DNA from: Verrucomicrobiaceae bacterium
Lineage (GTDB): Bacteria > Verrucomicrobiota > Verrucomicrobiae > Verrucomicrobiales > Akkermansiaceae
NCBI GenBank assembly: GCA_003820635.1
Contig: RPOS01000026.1
Coordinates: 1 to 37,904 of the forward strand
Direction of reading: 5' to 3'
DNA: 37,904 bases
The number at the start of each line of letters is the position of its first letter. The stretch's first letter is position 1. The notes beneath the pieces are model-generated. The model made no database searches. It was not told the origin of the DNA and saw only the letters and a list, made by a program, of their open reading frames with translations. The translations under genes and the position numbers were made by a program. Below, in pieces: positions 24,899 through 33,397 of this stretch.

Positions 24899-25867
24899 AT
24901 GGACCTGCCCGCCCGCAAACCGCTGATTTCCCGCTACCGCCTGAAGGCGCGCGGGTTTTTGAACGCCATCTCGAATCGCCGGGAATTCGAGGGCGCGCTG
25001 ATCCAGATCGACGGCGGCTATGGCTGCATCCACCCGTGGCCGGAACTGGGCGATCCGCCGCTGGAGAAGTGTCTTGCGGATCTGGCGGGCGAGCGGCGCT
25101 GGCCGGTTGTGCGGCGCGCGGTCCGTTGTGCCGACTACGACCGCGTGGCGCGGCGTTTCGAGCACTCGCTGTTTGAGGAAATGGAGGTGCCGGACAGCCA
25201 TGCCACGCTTTCCATCGCACGGGTGGAAGGAGTGGCCCGCGCGGTGGAGGCCGGGTTTTCCGTGATCAAGCTCAAGGCGGGATCGAATCCCGCGGCGGAG
25301 GCGAGGTTTCTCGATGAGATGACGGCGGAGTTTCCGCAGTTGAAATGGCGGCTGGATTTCAACGAGTGCCTGGAACCCGGAGCCGCCGCGGGATTTCTAA
25401 CAGGGCTGGCGGAGCAAACCCGCGCCGCCATCGACTTCGTGGAAGACCCGTGTCCGTATTCGGAGTCCGCATGGAAGGAGCTCCACCGGCAGACGCGCGT
25501 GAAGCTAGCCGTGGATCGCGAGGCGGCTCCGCTCAGCTCCGCGGCGCAGGTGATGGTGATCAAGCCGGCGATCGACGAGCCGTTTCTGTTAGGCGAGGCG
25601 GCGCTGCGCAACCAGCAGCGCGTGGTGATGACCAGCTACATGGACCACCCCGTGGGCCAGGCCTTCGCGGCGTGGGAGGCGGCGCGGCTGGGTTTGCAGT
25701 TTCCCGGGCTGGTGGGCTTGTGCGGCTTGCAGACTCATCATTTGTTCGAGCCGGACGCGTTCACGGAATTGCTGGGTCCGTGGTCGCCGGTGTTCCAGCC
25801 GCCGGCCGGCAACGGGCTGGGTTTCGATGACTTGCTCGACGCGCTGCCATGGACCCGTCATTACTAA
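24899..25867 (+). CDS. menC: o-Succinylbenzoate synthase (enolase superfamily)
   Basis: This enzyme dehydrates SHCHC to o-succinylbenzoate in menaquinone synthesis. The enolase-superfamily barrel residues are in order: the Lys pair in VIKLKAGS, metal ligands in DFNE, DFVEDP and AVDREA, and the second catalytic Lys in VMVIKPA. I set the start at the ATG at 24899 (MDLPARKPLISRYRLKARGF), because the family begins close to the YRLKAR strand; ATG 24836 or GTG 24830 would add about 20 residues of unclear value. From 24899 it has 322 residues, normal for the family. menE follows 52 bp downstream, which supports the assignment over other enolase-superfamily members. Confidence 0.88.
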   Translation: MDLPARKPLISRYRLKARGFLNAISNRREFEGALIQIDGGYGCIHPWPELGDPPLEKCLADLAGERRWPVVRRAVRCADYDRVARRFEHSLFEEMEVPDSHATLSIARVEGVARAVEAGFSVIKLKAGSNPAAEARFLDEMTAEFPQLKWRLDFNECLEPGAAAGFLTGLAEQTRAAIDFVEDPCPYSESAWKELHRQTRVKLAVDREAAPLSSAAQVMVIKPAIDEPFLLGEAALRNQQRVVMTSYMDHPVGQAFAAWEAARLGLQFPGLVGLCGLQTHHLFEPDAFTELLGPWSPVFQPPAGNGLGFDDLLDALPWTRHY

Positions 25868-25869
25868 AA

Positions 25870-25900
25870 GGAACGTGGCGGCGCTTTGCAACCGCCATGC
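25870..25900. repeat. Small hairpin between menC and menE
   Basis: TGGCGG (25876-25881) and CCGCCA (25892-25897) form a 6-bp stem around CGCTTTGCAA. The style is like the GC-rich palindromes near the methylase gene. It may reduce read-through or be a degenerate repeat copy. Confidence 0.35.
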
Positions 25901-25919
25901 CCATCCCACCCATGCCGCG

Positions 25920-27056
25920 ATGACACCCGGAATCATGGTTTCCCCCTCGTTTTGGAGCGATCCGGACGTCTTCGCGGCGGGGGATTTTCCCGGGAAAATC
26001 CCAGCCCTGCCGGAGTTGCGCGGGCACGTGCTCTTCCCGACCTCCGGCAGCTCCGGCGCGCCGAAATGGATCGCGCTCGCGAAAACCGCGCTGCTCGCTT
26101 CCGCAGCGGCGGTGAACCGCCACTTGGAGGTCACGCAAGCCTCGTGCTGGGGCCTTGCACTGCCCTTGCATCACGTCGGCGGTTTTGGCGTGGTGGCGCG
26201 TGCGCATGAGTCCGGCTGCCGCTTGGCCACCTTCGGGCGGCGCTGGGATGCGCCCGCTTTCGCCGCGTGGCTTGCGGAAAACGCGGTCACCCACACCTCG
26301 CTCGTGCCGACACAGGTGCATGATCTGGCGGCGGCGGGCATCCAGGCGCCGCCGTCGCTGCGCGCCGTGGTGGTGGGTGGCGGGCATCTCGATGTGGAAA
26401 CCGGAAGCGCCGCGCGCGCGCTCGGCTGGCCGGTGCTGGCGAGTTATGGCATGACTGAGGCAGCGTCGCAAATTGCCACCCAGGATTTCTCCGCGCTGCA
26501 ATATCCCTACCGGGCGGCACCGATTCCCCTGTTGCCGATCTGGCGCGCGGAAACCACCGTCGATCAAAAACTCCGCATCGCCGGCCCGGCCCTGTTTTCC
26601 GGTATGCTGCTCAGGGAAAACGAAACCTGGCACTTCCAAGCGCGCGGCGGCGAATGGCATGAAACGAGCGACCGCGTTTTGTTAGACAACCATCTGCTCA
26701 CGCCACTCGGCCGCGCGGATCTGCGGGTGAAGGTGCTCGGCGAGTTGGTGGACCTGGAGGAGATCGAGCGCAAACTCGCCGCAGCGTCCGGTGGCGCGTT
26801 AAGCCCCGGCAGTTTCGTGGTGGCCGCGCAGCCGGACCCGCGCATGGAGCACAGGCTGGTGCCTGTGTTCGATGCCAGCGTGGCCGCGAGCGCGGTTCAG
26901 GATGCTCTCGCCGCCTACGCGGCGCAGGCTCCGGGTTTCCGCAGGCTCGGCCCGGCGGTGACGCTTGATCCCCTGCCACGCAGCGCCTTGGGGAAGCCCC
27001 GCCGCGCGGAGATTGCCGCCCGGATTGCGTCAGGAGAGCGGTCTTTTGGAAAATAA
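25920..27056 (+). CDS. menE: o-Succinylbenzoate--CoA ligase (AMP-forming)
   Basis: A 378-residue adenylate-forming ligase that activates o-succinylbenzoate with ATP and CoA, the step after menC. The P-loop PTSGSSGAPKW is at about residues 40-50, the A5-type motif ASYGMTEAASQ at about 178, and the ATP-contacting 'DRVLLDNHLLTPLGRADLRVKV' follows, with the conserved C-terminal Lys in ALGKPRRAEI. It is about 80-100 residues shorter than the Escherichia coli enzyme, mostly at the N-terminus. ATG 25935 is an alternative start. Directly downstream of menC on the same strand. Confidence 0.88.
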   Translation: MTPGIMVSPSFWSDPDVFAAGDFPGKIPALPELRGHVLFPTSGSSGAPKWIALAKTALLASAAAVNRHLEVTQASCWGLALPLHHVGGFGVVARAHESGCRLATFGRRWDAPAFAAWLAENAVTHTSLVPTQVHDLAAAGIQAPPSLRAVVVGGGHLDVETGSAARALGWPVLASYGMTEAASQIATQDFSALQYPYRAAPIPLLPIWRAETTVDQKLRIAGPALFSGMLLRENETWHFQARGGEWHETSDRVLLDNHLLTPLGRADLRVKVLGELVDLEEIERKLAAASGGALSPGSFVVAAQPDPRMEHRLVPVFDASVAASAVQDALAAYAAQAPGFRRLGPAVTLDPLPRSALGKPRRAEIAARIASGERSFGK

Positions 27057-27070
27057 TGTTCAAGAGAACA
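27057..27070. promoter_or_regulatory. Short palindrome upstream of the Whirly-like gene
   Basis: TGTTC (27057-27061), AAGA, GAACA (27066-27070): a perfect 5-bp inverted repeat in an AT-rich pocket between menE and the next gene. It could be an operator. No family can be named. Confidence 0.3.
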
Positions 27071-27134
27071 CTTTTTCGCTTGCGCCCCATGACAAGGCGC
27101 TTCATGGTGCTGCGGTATCCAAACCAACCATGCC

Positions 27135-27620
27135 ATGAAAACCAACGTCCTTGAACCTGCTGCCGTGCCGTCTGTCTCCCCCACCGCCACGGAACGCACA
27201 CCGGATTACGCGATCTACAAGCCGAACTCCCGCGGCACCGGCGGCGTGGTCCGCTTCGGCCTCAACCGGGCCAAAGGTGCCGTGTTTGTCGATGCCGCCA
27301 GCCAGTGCGGCGAGAAGCAGTTCGACTGGGAAAACAAGATCACCATGAAATGGGGGCTCTCGGACATCGGTCCGGTGCTCGCCACGCTCCAAGGCCGGCT
27401 GCCCCAGGCCAAGCTCTTCCACCAATCGGAAAAGGCCAACAGCGCGTTTGAGCTCACGCCGCGCGAGGATCCGGAACGCGCGCCCTATTTCCTGAGCATT
27501 TCCCGGCAGGACTCCGGTGACAAATCACTGCGCAAGGTGACCATTGGCCTCACCCACGGCGAGGCGGCCATTCTGGAAACGGCCCTGCGCGCCGCTGTGA
27601 GCCGCCTGCTGCGCTGGTGA
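27135..27620 (+). CDS. Whirly-like single-stranded nucleic-acid-binding protein
   Basis: A 161-residue cytoplasmic protein. After a flexible N-terminus (about 20 residues) the domain runs to the last residue. Its order of landmarks matches plant Whirly proteins: a Gly-rich strand, then AKGAVFVDAA, EKQFDWENKIT (plant: RQYDWSRKQ), LSDIGPVLATL (plant: VTEIGSIISL), LFHQSEKAN (plant: FFHDPNKG), YFLSISRQ (plant: FFNLSVQN), and a closing helix with GEAAILETAL and RLLRW (plant: AEFAVLVSAF and YLLGW). Plant Whirlies bind single-stranded DNA in plastids and mitochondria and protect organelle genomes. If the match holds, this protein would bind single-stranded DNA or RNA. The alternative is another member of the PUR/MRP fold. 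It stands alone, 93 bp before trkA. Confidence 0.6.
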   Translation: MKTNVLEPAAVPSVSPTATERTPDYAIYKPNSRGTGGVVRFGLNRAKGAVFVDAASQCGEKQFDWENKITMKWGLSDIGPVLATLQGRLPQAKLFHQSEKANSAFELTPREDPERAPYFLSISRQDSGDKSLRKVTIGLTHGEAAILETALRAAVSRLLRW

Positions 27621-27713
27621 GGGGCTTTCTTGGGATGCCCTTTTGGGATTGCTCCGGTCCGGGCGGGTTTCTAACCTCACCCGGCCGGGCGGCATCCCTC
27701 CGGGCTCACTTGC

Positions 27714-29063
27714 ATGAACATCATCATCGTCGGCGCGGGTGAAATCGGGAGGCATCTGGCGGCCCGACTGTCCCAAGAGGCGCACAACATTTCCGTGATC
27801 GAAAAGGATCCGGTGCTCGCTGCGGAACTTGAGCAGGCAATCGATGCCAAGGTGATCCACGGCAATGGTTCCAGCGTGGAGGACCTGGTGGAGGCGGATG
27901 TCGGCGAGTGTGAGTTGTTTCTTTCGCTCACTTCATCGAACACCGCCAACCTGATGTCCGCCTCGATGGCCAAGGCGATGGGCGTGGCCAAGGTGATCAG
28001 CCGGGTGCACCCGGGCCTCCAGCGCGAGGAATGGTTGTTCGATTTCAAAGGGCACTTCGGCATCGACCATCTCTTCAGCTCGGAGCGGCTCACCGCCATC
28101 GAGCTGGCGAAATACGTGCGCAATCCGGATTCCATCGAAATCGAGGAACTCGCGCGCGGCCGCATCGAGCTGCAACAGCTCAAGATCGGCGACAAGGCGG
28201 ACGCCTGCGGGTTGAGCCTGCGGAAACTCAACGCGCCATCCGGCATCCGGCTGGCGATGGTTTCGCGCGATGGCGGGCATTTCGTGCCGGATGCGGAAAC
28301 CGTGCTGCAGGCGGGCGACGTGGTGACGATCTTCGGCGAGCCGCGCAAGTTGCGCGACTTCGCGGAAAGGCTGCAGGGCAAGCAGGCGAAAAAGGAACGG
28401 CTGCGGGTGGTGATTTTCGGCGGCAATGAATACGGCTTCACGCTCGCCCAGATGCTGGAGAGCCTGGATTGCTCGGTGCGCGTGTTCGAGCGGGATCCGG
28501 CGCTGTGCGCGAAACTCGCCGACCGCCTGGCCAACACCACGGTGATCCATGCGGACGCGACCGTCGTCGCGGAGCTCGAAGAGGAGCAGGTGGGCGAGGC
28601 GGACTTTTTCATCGGCACCAGTTCGGATGACGAGGACAACGTGATGTCCTGCCTGCAGGCGCACACACTGGGCGTTAAAAACTGCCTCACGCTGATTCAC
28701 CGGGCGGATTACGCGGCGGCCATTTCCGCCAGCGGCCATCATTTCGGCATTCGTGCCGCAGTCAGCCCTCGCGAGGCGACGCGCAAGGAGATCCAGCGCT
28801 TCATCACCAGCGACCGCTACCACGTGATGAAAACTCTCGAAGGCGCGCTGCTCATCGAGATCCGGGTGGGCAAGGGCTCGATCGCCGCAGGCCACATGGT
28901 CCATGAGGTGGCATGGCCCGCGGGTGTGGTGCTGGTGGGGCAACTGCGCGGCATCCATGCCGAGGTGCCGGGGCCGGATGATGTTCTGTTAGCCGGAGAT
29001 CATCTCTACGCAGTGGTGGCACAGGGCGCGTTGAAGGCCATGGTGAAACTGCTGGAGGAATAA
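27714..29063 (+). CDS. trkA: Trk system potassium uptake regulator TrkA
   Basis: A 449-residue cytoplasmic gating subunit with two tandem RCK units. Each has a Rossmann NAD-binding domain: GAGEIGRHLA at residues 7-16 with the acidic residue after strand 2 (SVIEKD), and VVIFGGNEYGFTLAQ near 238. In the second the glycine pattern is altered to GGNEYG. Each Rossmann domain is followed by a TrkA_C domain; the first (ELARGRIELQQLKIGDK) is well preserved. NADH or ATP binding to this ring opens the TrkH channel. trkH follows 18 bp downstream, so the pair is complete. Confidence 0.94.
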   Translation: MNIIIVGAGEIGRHLAARLSQEAHNISVIEKDPVLAAELEQAIDAKVIHGNGSSVEDLVEADVGECELFLSLTSSNTANLMSASMAKAMGVAKVISRVHPGLQREEWLFDFKGHFGIDHLFSSERLTAIELAKYVRNPDSIEIEELARGRIELQQLKIGDKADACGLSLRKLNAPSGIRLAMVSRDGGHFVPDAETVLQAGDVVTIFGEPRKLRDFAERLQGKQAKKERLRVVIFGGNEYGFTLAQMLESLDCSVRVFERDPALCAKLADRLANTTVIHADATVVAELEEEQVGEADFFIGTSSDDEDNVMSCLQAHTLGVKNCLTLIHRADYAAAISASGHHFGIRAAVSPREATRKEIQRFITSDRYHVMKTLEGALLIEIRVGKGSIAAGHMVHEVAWPAGVVLVGQLRGIHAEVPGPDDVLLAGDHLYAVVAQGALKAMVKLLEE

Positions 29064-29081
29064 CCGGACACCGCCGCAATC

Positions 29082-30572
29082 ATGAATTTCCGCCTTGTCG
29101 CCCACATCACCGGCATCCTTCTGCTGTTGCTAGCCGCAGCGATGGTGGCCTGCGGCATTTTCGCCCGGCTCGATGTGGTGGCCGGCGACAAACCCGCGAT
29201 GATCGCGCTGTTCCAAGCCGCAGGCATCACCGGCGTGGTGGCGGCGTTGATGATTTTCGGTGGGGGCTGGAGGATGGAGGTGAAACGCATTCCGCGGCGG
29301 GAAGCGGTCGTGGTAGTGGGTCTAGGCTGGCTGCTGAGCAGTTTACTGGGCGGATTGCCTTACATGCTGTGCCCGCCCGGACTCAACATGGCGGGGGCTT
29401 TTTTCGAAAGCGCCTCGGGTTTCACCACTACCGGTTCCTCGGTGATGACGGATATCGAGATCTGGCCGCGCGGTCTGTTGATGTGGCGTTCGGTGACGCA
29501 GTGGCTGGGCGGCATCGGCATCCTGGTGCTGTTCGTTGCGGTGCTTTCCTATCTCGGGCTGGGCTCGAAATCGCTGTTTCAAAACGAGTCTTCGTTCCGC
29601 GGTGGCGAGTCCGGCATGGCACGCATCCATGACACCTCGCTGGCGCTGCTCAAAATCTATTTCTGGATCACGACCATCTGCGCCATCGGCCTGCGCGCGA
29701 TGGGCATGTCTTGGTTCAACTCGATTTGCCATACGATGGCGGCCGTCTCCACCGGCGGTTTCAGCACGCATAACAAGAGCATCGGTTTCTACTCGGGATG
29801 GAGCAATGGTTGGCTGATCGAGCTTTGGATCACGATCATCATGTTCCTGTGCAGTCTTAATTTCCTGCTCTACGTGGTGCTGCTGCGCAAGAACTGGCGC
29901 CGCCTGCGCGAGGAGGAGGATGGCAGGTGGCTGTTAGGGATTTGTGTCGTTTTCATATTGGTGATCGCCTCAGGCCGCGCCTGGCATGGCGACGCGCCGT
30001 TCGTGCAGGCGTTGCGGGATGCCTCTTTCGTGGTGGTCACCATTGTTTCCACCACCGGCTTCGGCACTGCGGACTATGAACTGTGGCCTGCGTGGTCGAA
30101 GGTGTTGCTGGCGTTGCTGATGCTGATGGGTGCCTGTTCGGGCTCCACGGCCGGCGGCTTCAAGGTCGGGCGGCTGCTGGTGTTTTTGAAATCCGCGCGT
30201 CACGAGGTGGTGCGCGCCTTCCGGCCGAACCTCGTTTTCCGGTTGGTGGTCAATGGCAACACGATCAACGACGAGGCGCGCTCCCGCACCATGTTCTTTC
30301 TGGTGATGTATCTCATGATCTGTGTGTTTTCCACGGCGGCGGTCGGTTTTCTGGAAGCGGGCACCGACATTTCCATGGAAACCTGCGTCGGTGCGGTGCT
30401 CGCGACGATTTCCAACATCGGCCCCGGCTTCGGTGCCGTCGGCCCCACCGAAAACTTCGGCCACTTCCGCGAGGCCACTCAGGTCTATCTGGGGCTTCTG
30501 ATGATTCTCGGCCGCCTGGAACTCTTCGCGCTGCTCGTGCTGCTCTTCCCGAGCGCCTGGAAGAGATACTGA
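29082..30572 (+). CDS. trkH: Trk system potassium uptake protein TrkH
   Basis: A 496-residue membrane channel subunit for K+ uptake. Four pore loops are visible, each ending in a selectivity Gly: SGFTTTGSSVMTD, VSTGGFSTHNKS, VSTTGFGTADY and ISNIGPGFGAVGPTENFG. The intermediate-gate 'GACSGSTAGGFKVGR' motif follows the third loop. About ten to twelve hydrophobic helices surround them. It is translated just after trkA, and the two are almost certainly one operon. Confidence 0.95.
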   Translation: MNFRLVAHITGILLLLLAAAMVACGIFARLDVVAGDKPAMIALFQAAGITGVVAALMIFGGGWRMEVKRIPRREAVVVVGLGWLLSSLLGGLPYMLCPPGLNMAGAFFESASGFTTTGSSVMTDIEIWPRGLLMWRSVTQWLGGIGILVLFVAVLSYLGLGSKSLFQNESSFRGGESGMARIHDTSLALLKIYFWITTICAIGLRAMGMSWFNSICHTMAAVSTGGFSTHNKSIGFYSGWSNGWLIELWITIIMFLCSLNFLLYVVLLRKNWRRLREEEDGRWLLGICVVFILVIASGRAWHGDAPFVQALRDASFVVVTIVSTTGFGTADYELWPAWSKVLLALLMLMGACSGSTAGGFKVGRLLVFLKSARHEVVRAFRPNLVFRLVVNGNTINDEARSRTMFFLVMYLMICVFSTAAVGFLEAGTDISMETCVGAVLATISNIGPGFGAVGPTENFGHFREATQVYLGLLMILGRLELFALLVLLFPSAWKRY

Positions 30573-30599
30573 ATTTGGTGAGAAAAGATGAAAAAACAC

Positions 30600-30621
30600 T
30601 TGTAAAAATCATTCTTTTTAC
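30600..30621 (+). promoter_or_regulatory. Operator-like palindrome and promoter of the toxin-antitoxin pair
   Basis: GTAAAAA (30602-30608) and TTTTTAC (30615-30621) form a perfect 7-bp inverted repeat with a 6-bp centre, 13 bp before the antitoxin start. TTGTAA at 30600 could be the -35 box. Antitoxins usually repress their own operon, so this is the natural site. The whole 30575-30634 gap is AT-rich. Confidence 0.5.
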
Positions 30622-30634
30622 TCATTTTTGCGGC

Positions 30635-30841
30635 ATGAGAATCACCATCGACATTGAAGAACAGTTTTTGGCGGATGCCATGCGGCTGACGGGCGAGAGC
30701 AAGAAAGGCCCGGCGGTGGTCAAGGCGGCGCGTGAATTCGTGCGCCGCCAGATGGCCCGGGAGTTCGGCCGCAAAGTGATTGAGGGCGAGTTCGGCGATT
30801 ATCCGATGACCAACGATCAAATCGAGGACTACGACCGATGA
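30635..30841 (+). CDS. VapB-type antitoxin
   Basis: A 68-residue antitoxin. The N-terminal half (MRITIDIEEQFLADAMRLTG) has the ribbon-helix-helix look with the short beta strand RITIDI and a following helix. The C-terminal part is acidic (NDQIEDYDR) and would wrap the toxin. It overlaps the toxin gene by 4 bp (ATGA), the usual coupling in VapBC systems. It would neutralise the PIN-domain toxin and repress its own promoter. Confidence 0.85.
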   Translation: MRITIDIEEQFLADAMRLTGESKKGPAVVKAAREFVRRQMAREFGRKVIEGEFGDYPMTNDQIEDYDR

Positions 30842-31278
30842 CCCCTCTGGTCATGAACTCCTTGGTCATCGTCGATACCAGCGCATGGATCGAAACTCAT
30901 CGCCGCGATGGATCTCCGGCGGTGAAGCTAGCCGTGCGCGGCTTGCTGGATGAGTTCGAGGCAGCGCTCTGCGGTCCGGTGGAGATGGAATATCTCGGCG
31001 GCGTGAGGCCGGAGGAACGCGAGAGGCTGCAGGCATGGTGCAACGTGCTGCCCTATGTGCGCAACGACCAGAAACTCTGGCGCAAGGCGGCGGCAAATTT
31101 CGCACTCCTGAAAAAAAAGGGCATCACCGCGCCATGGAACGACGTGCTCATCGCCACCATCGCTCTGGAGAACGGCTGCCGCGTTTATGCCGTGGACAAG
31201 CATTTCACCGCGATGGCTCCGCTGCTCGGATTCCATCTCTATCAGCCGGGCTACGGCGGCTCCTACAATCCCGAATGA
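30838..31278 (+). CDS. vapC: VapC-type PIN-domain ribonuclease toxin
   Basis: A 146-residue PIN-domain toxin, slightly longer than average because of the N-terminal MTPLVMNS; an ATG at 30853 (MNSLVIVDTSAW) is a plausible start. Acidic active-site residues are visible: Asp13 in VDTSAWIE, Glu49 in GPVEMEYL, Asp101 in WNDVLIATIA and Asp119 in YAVDKHF. These hold Mg2+ for RNA cleavage, with tRNA or rRNA as common targets in the family. It directly follows and overlaps the antitoxin gene. Confidence 0.92.
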   Translation: MTPLVMNSLVIVDTSAWIETHRRDGSPAVKLAVRGLLDEFEAALCGPVEMEYLGGVRPEERERLQAWCNVLPYVRNDQKLWRKAAANFALLKKKGITAPWNDVLIATIALENGCRVYAVDKHFTAMAPLLGFHLYQPGYGGSYNPE

Positions 31279-31291
31279 CATATCTCCACTC

Positions 31292-32050
31292 ATGAAGCTC
31301 CTCTCCTGGAACGTGAACGGCATCCGAGCGGTGCTTGGCAAGGGCTTCGGCGACTTTGTTTCCGCCGAGCGCCCGGACATCCTCTGCCTGCAGGAAACCA
31401 AGGCCCGCCCGGAGCAGGTGCAGCTGCCGCTGGAACTCGGCGGTTATCAGGCGTTCTGGAGCTCCGCGGAAAAACCCGGCTACTCGGGCGTGGCGGTTTT
31501 CACCCGTGAGAAACCGCTGGATGCAAAGGAAGGCCTCGGCATCGACGAGCACGACAAGGAAGGCCGCGTGCTCACGCTGGAGTTTCCGGATTTCATTCTC
31601 GTGAATGTTTACACGCCGAACGCGCAGGACGAACTCCGCCGGCTGCCTTACCGGCTTTCGTGGGACGAGGCGTTTCGCCGGCACGTCGCCCGCGAGGCGG
31701 CGCGCAAGCCCGTGATCTTCTGCGGCGACCTCAACGTGGCGCATCAGGAAATCGACATCGCCAGGCCAAAGGAGAACCGCCGCAGCCCGGGCTTTTCCGA
31801 CGAGGAGCGCGAGAGTTTCTCCAAGTTGTTAGATATGGGATTCACCGATACCTTCCGCCACCATCATCCGGACAAGCCGGCCGCCTATTCGTGGTGGTCC
31901 TACCGCGCCGGAGCCCGGCAGAAGAACGTCGGCTGGCGCATCGACTACTTCGGCGTTTCCACGCCGTTTGTGAAAAACGTCGCGACTGCGGAAATCCTGC
32001 CGCACTTCCACGGCTCGGACCACTGCCCGGTGGGCATCGCTCTGGGCTGA
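31292..32050 (+). CDS. xth: Exodeoxyribonuclease III
   Basis: A 252-residue AP endonuclease and 3'-5' exonuclease of the ExoIII family that repairs abasic sites and 3' blocks. Conserved motifs: LLSWNVNGIRAV at the start, LQETKA with the metal-binding Glu, GDLNVAHQEIDIARPK, WRIDYF and HGSDHCPVGI at the end with the catalytic Asp-His pair. It begins 13 bp after the toxin gene but is an ordinary repair gene. Its promoter may lie in the toxin coding region. Confidence 0.95.
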   Translation: MKLLSWNVNGIRAVLGKGFGDFVSAERPDILCLQETKARPEQVQLPLELGGYQAFWSSAEKPGYSGVAVFTREKPLDAKEGLGIDEHDKEGRVLTLEFPDFILVNVYTPNAQDELRRLPYRLSWDEAFRRHVAREAARKPVIFCGDLNVAHQEIDIARPKENRRSPGFSDEERESFSKLLDMGFTDTFRHHHPDKPAAYSWWSYRAGARQKNVGWRIDYFGVSTPFVKNVATAEILPHFHGSDHCPVGIALG

Positions 32051-32206
32051 GGCGGCCGCTCACAGTTTTTCCGGCGACGAAGAGCCAAACAATTCGCGAC
32101 TGCTATCGGGCCAGAAGCCTTTCGATTTCATCTCAATCTCCCGTCAATCGCGCTCGTTGTGCGCTTTTGATGTTCAAATTCCAGTCCCCTTATGGCGGCG
32201 AAGCGC
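32051..32206. other. Gap between convergent xth and dxr
   Basis: These 156 bp lie between two genes that end towards each other. I see no gene, no clear hairpin with a T-run, and no repeat copy of the kinds found elsewhere in the window. Confidence 0.4.
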
Positions 32207-33397
32207 TCAGATCTGGCTTTGATCCGCCGATTGCTCACAAAACGCCGCGGCATGTTGGCGCGCCCATTGATCCGCGGCGACGACGGCTTCGAGAGTTGAG
32301 GACGCTTGCACTTCATGGGCATCCATGACGGCAGCGACGCATTGCCATATGCCGGGGAAGGAGAGTTTGCCGGCGCGGAAGGCGTCCACGGCCACTTCGT
32401 TGGCGGCGTTGAAGGCAGCGGGCAGAGTGCCGCCGGTGAGGCCGGCCTTCCTTGCCAGCGCGAGCGCGGGGAAATCGGCCTCGCGCGGCGCTTCGAATTC
32501 GAGTTTGGCGAGCGCCGGGAAATCCAGCGGTTGCAGGCCTCCTTTCACGCGTTCCGGCCAGGTGAGCGCGTATTGGATCGGGAAACACATGTCGGTGCGG
32601 CTCATCTGCGCCAGCACCGAGCCGTCGGTGAACTCGACCATCGAGTGGATGATGCTCTGCGGATGGATCACCACGTCGATGCGCTCCATGCCGATGCCGA
32701 AGAGCCAGCGCGCCTCGATCATTTCCAGGCCCTTGTTGAAGAGCGTGGCGGAATCGATGGTGATTTTCGGTCCCATGTCCCAGGTGGGATGGTTGAGTGC
32801 CTGCTCGGGAGTGACGTGGGCGAGTTGGTCGGCCGGAAGATTCCGGAACGGCCCGCCGGAGGCTGTTAGAACGAGCCGTGAAACCTCGTCCGCACCGCCA
32901 AGGTGGCCGTCGAGGCATTGGAAGATCGCGTTGTGCTCGCTGTCCACGGGCAGGAGTTTCACGCCCTTGCGTGCGGCGGCGGCGGTGATCACCTCGCCGG
33001 CCATGACGAGGATTTCCTTGGAGGCGATGGCGAGATCCTTGCCCGCCTCGATGGCCGCCAGCGCCGGATGCAGCCCGGCGGTGCCGACGATGGCGACGAG
33101 CACGATGTCCGCTTCCGTTAGAACAGCGAGCTCGTCCAAGCCCTCCGGCCCGGTGTGGAGGGTCACGTTCTCCGGCAGCAGCGCGCGCAGCTCCGCGGCC
33201 TTCGAGGCATCATGGATGGCCACGTGGCGGACGCCCGTCTCGCGGGCTTGGGCGGCGAGCGCTGCGACATTCGAGCCCGCTGCAAGGCCGACGATCTCGA
33301 TGTGGTCCGGCAGTTCGCGCGCGACCTTGAGGGTGGAGGTGCCGATGGAACCGGTGGAGCCTAACAGGACAACGCGGCGCTTGCGGTGGGGAGTCAT
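32207..33397 (-). CDS. dxr: 1-Deoxy-D-xylulose-5-phosphate reductoisomerase
   Basis: A 396-residue enzyme of the MEP isoprenoid pathway. NADPH binding: LLGSTGSIGTSTLKV at about residues 11-25. Metal and substrate: ASKEILVMAGE, DSEHNAIFQCL with the metal Asp and Glu, TASGGPFR, and the long HPTWDMGPKITIDSATLFNK stretch with NKGLEMIEARWL after it. The start ATG at 33397 is preceded by cdsA on the same strand, whose stop overlaps it by 4 bp (ATGA). So cdsA is upstream and dxr downstream in one operon, linking phospholipid and isoprenoid precursor supply. Confidence 0.97.
   Translation of the reverse strand: MTPHRKRRVVLLGSTGSIGTSTLKVARELPDHIEIVGLAAGSNVAALAAQARETGVRHVAIHDASKAAELRALLPENVTLHTGPEGLDELAVLTEADIVLVAIVGTAGLHPALAAIEAGKDLAIASKEILVMAGEVITAAAARKGVKLLPVDSEHNAIFQCLDGHLGGADEVSRLVLTASGGPFRNLPADQLAHVTPEQALNHPTWDMGPKITIDSATLFNKGLEMIEARWLFGIGMERIDVVIHPQSIIHSMVEFTDGSVLAQMSRTDMCFPIQYALTWPERVKGGLQPLDFPALAKLEFEAPREADFPALALARKAGLTGGTLPAAFNAANEVAVDAFRAGKLSFPGIWQCVAAVMDAHEVQASSTLEAVVAADQWARQHAAAFCEQSADQSQI

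Noticed and set aside
27621..27713. Terminator between the Whirly-like gene and trkA
   Set aside because: Short GC palindromes such as CCCGGCCGGG occur here, but there is no defined stem followed by a T-run.
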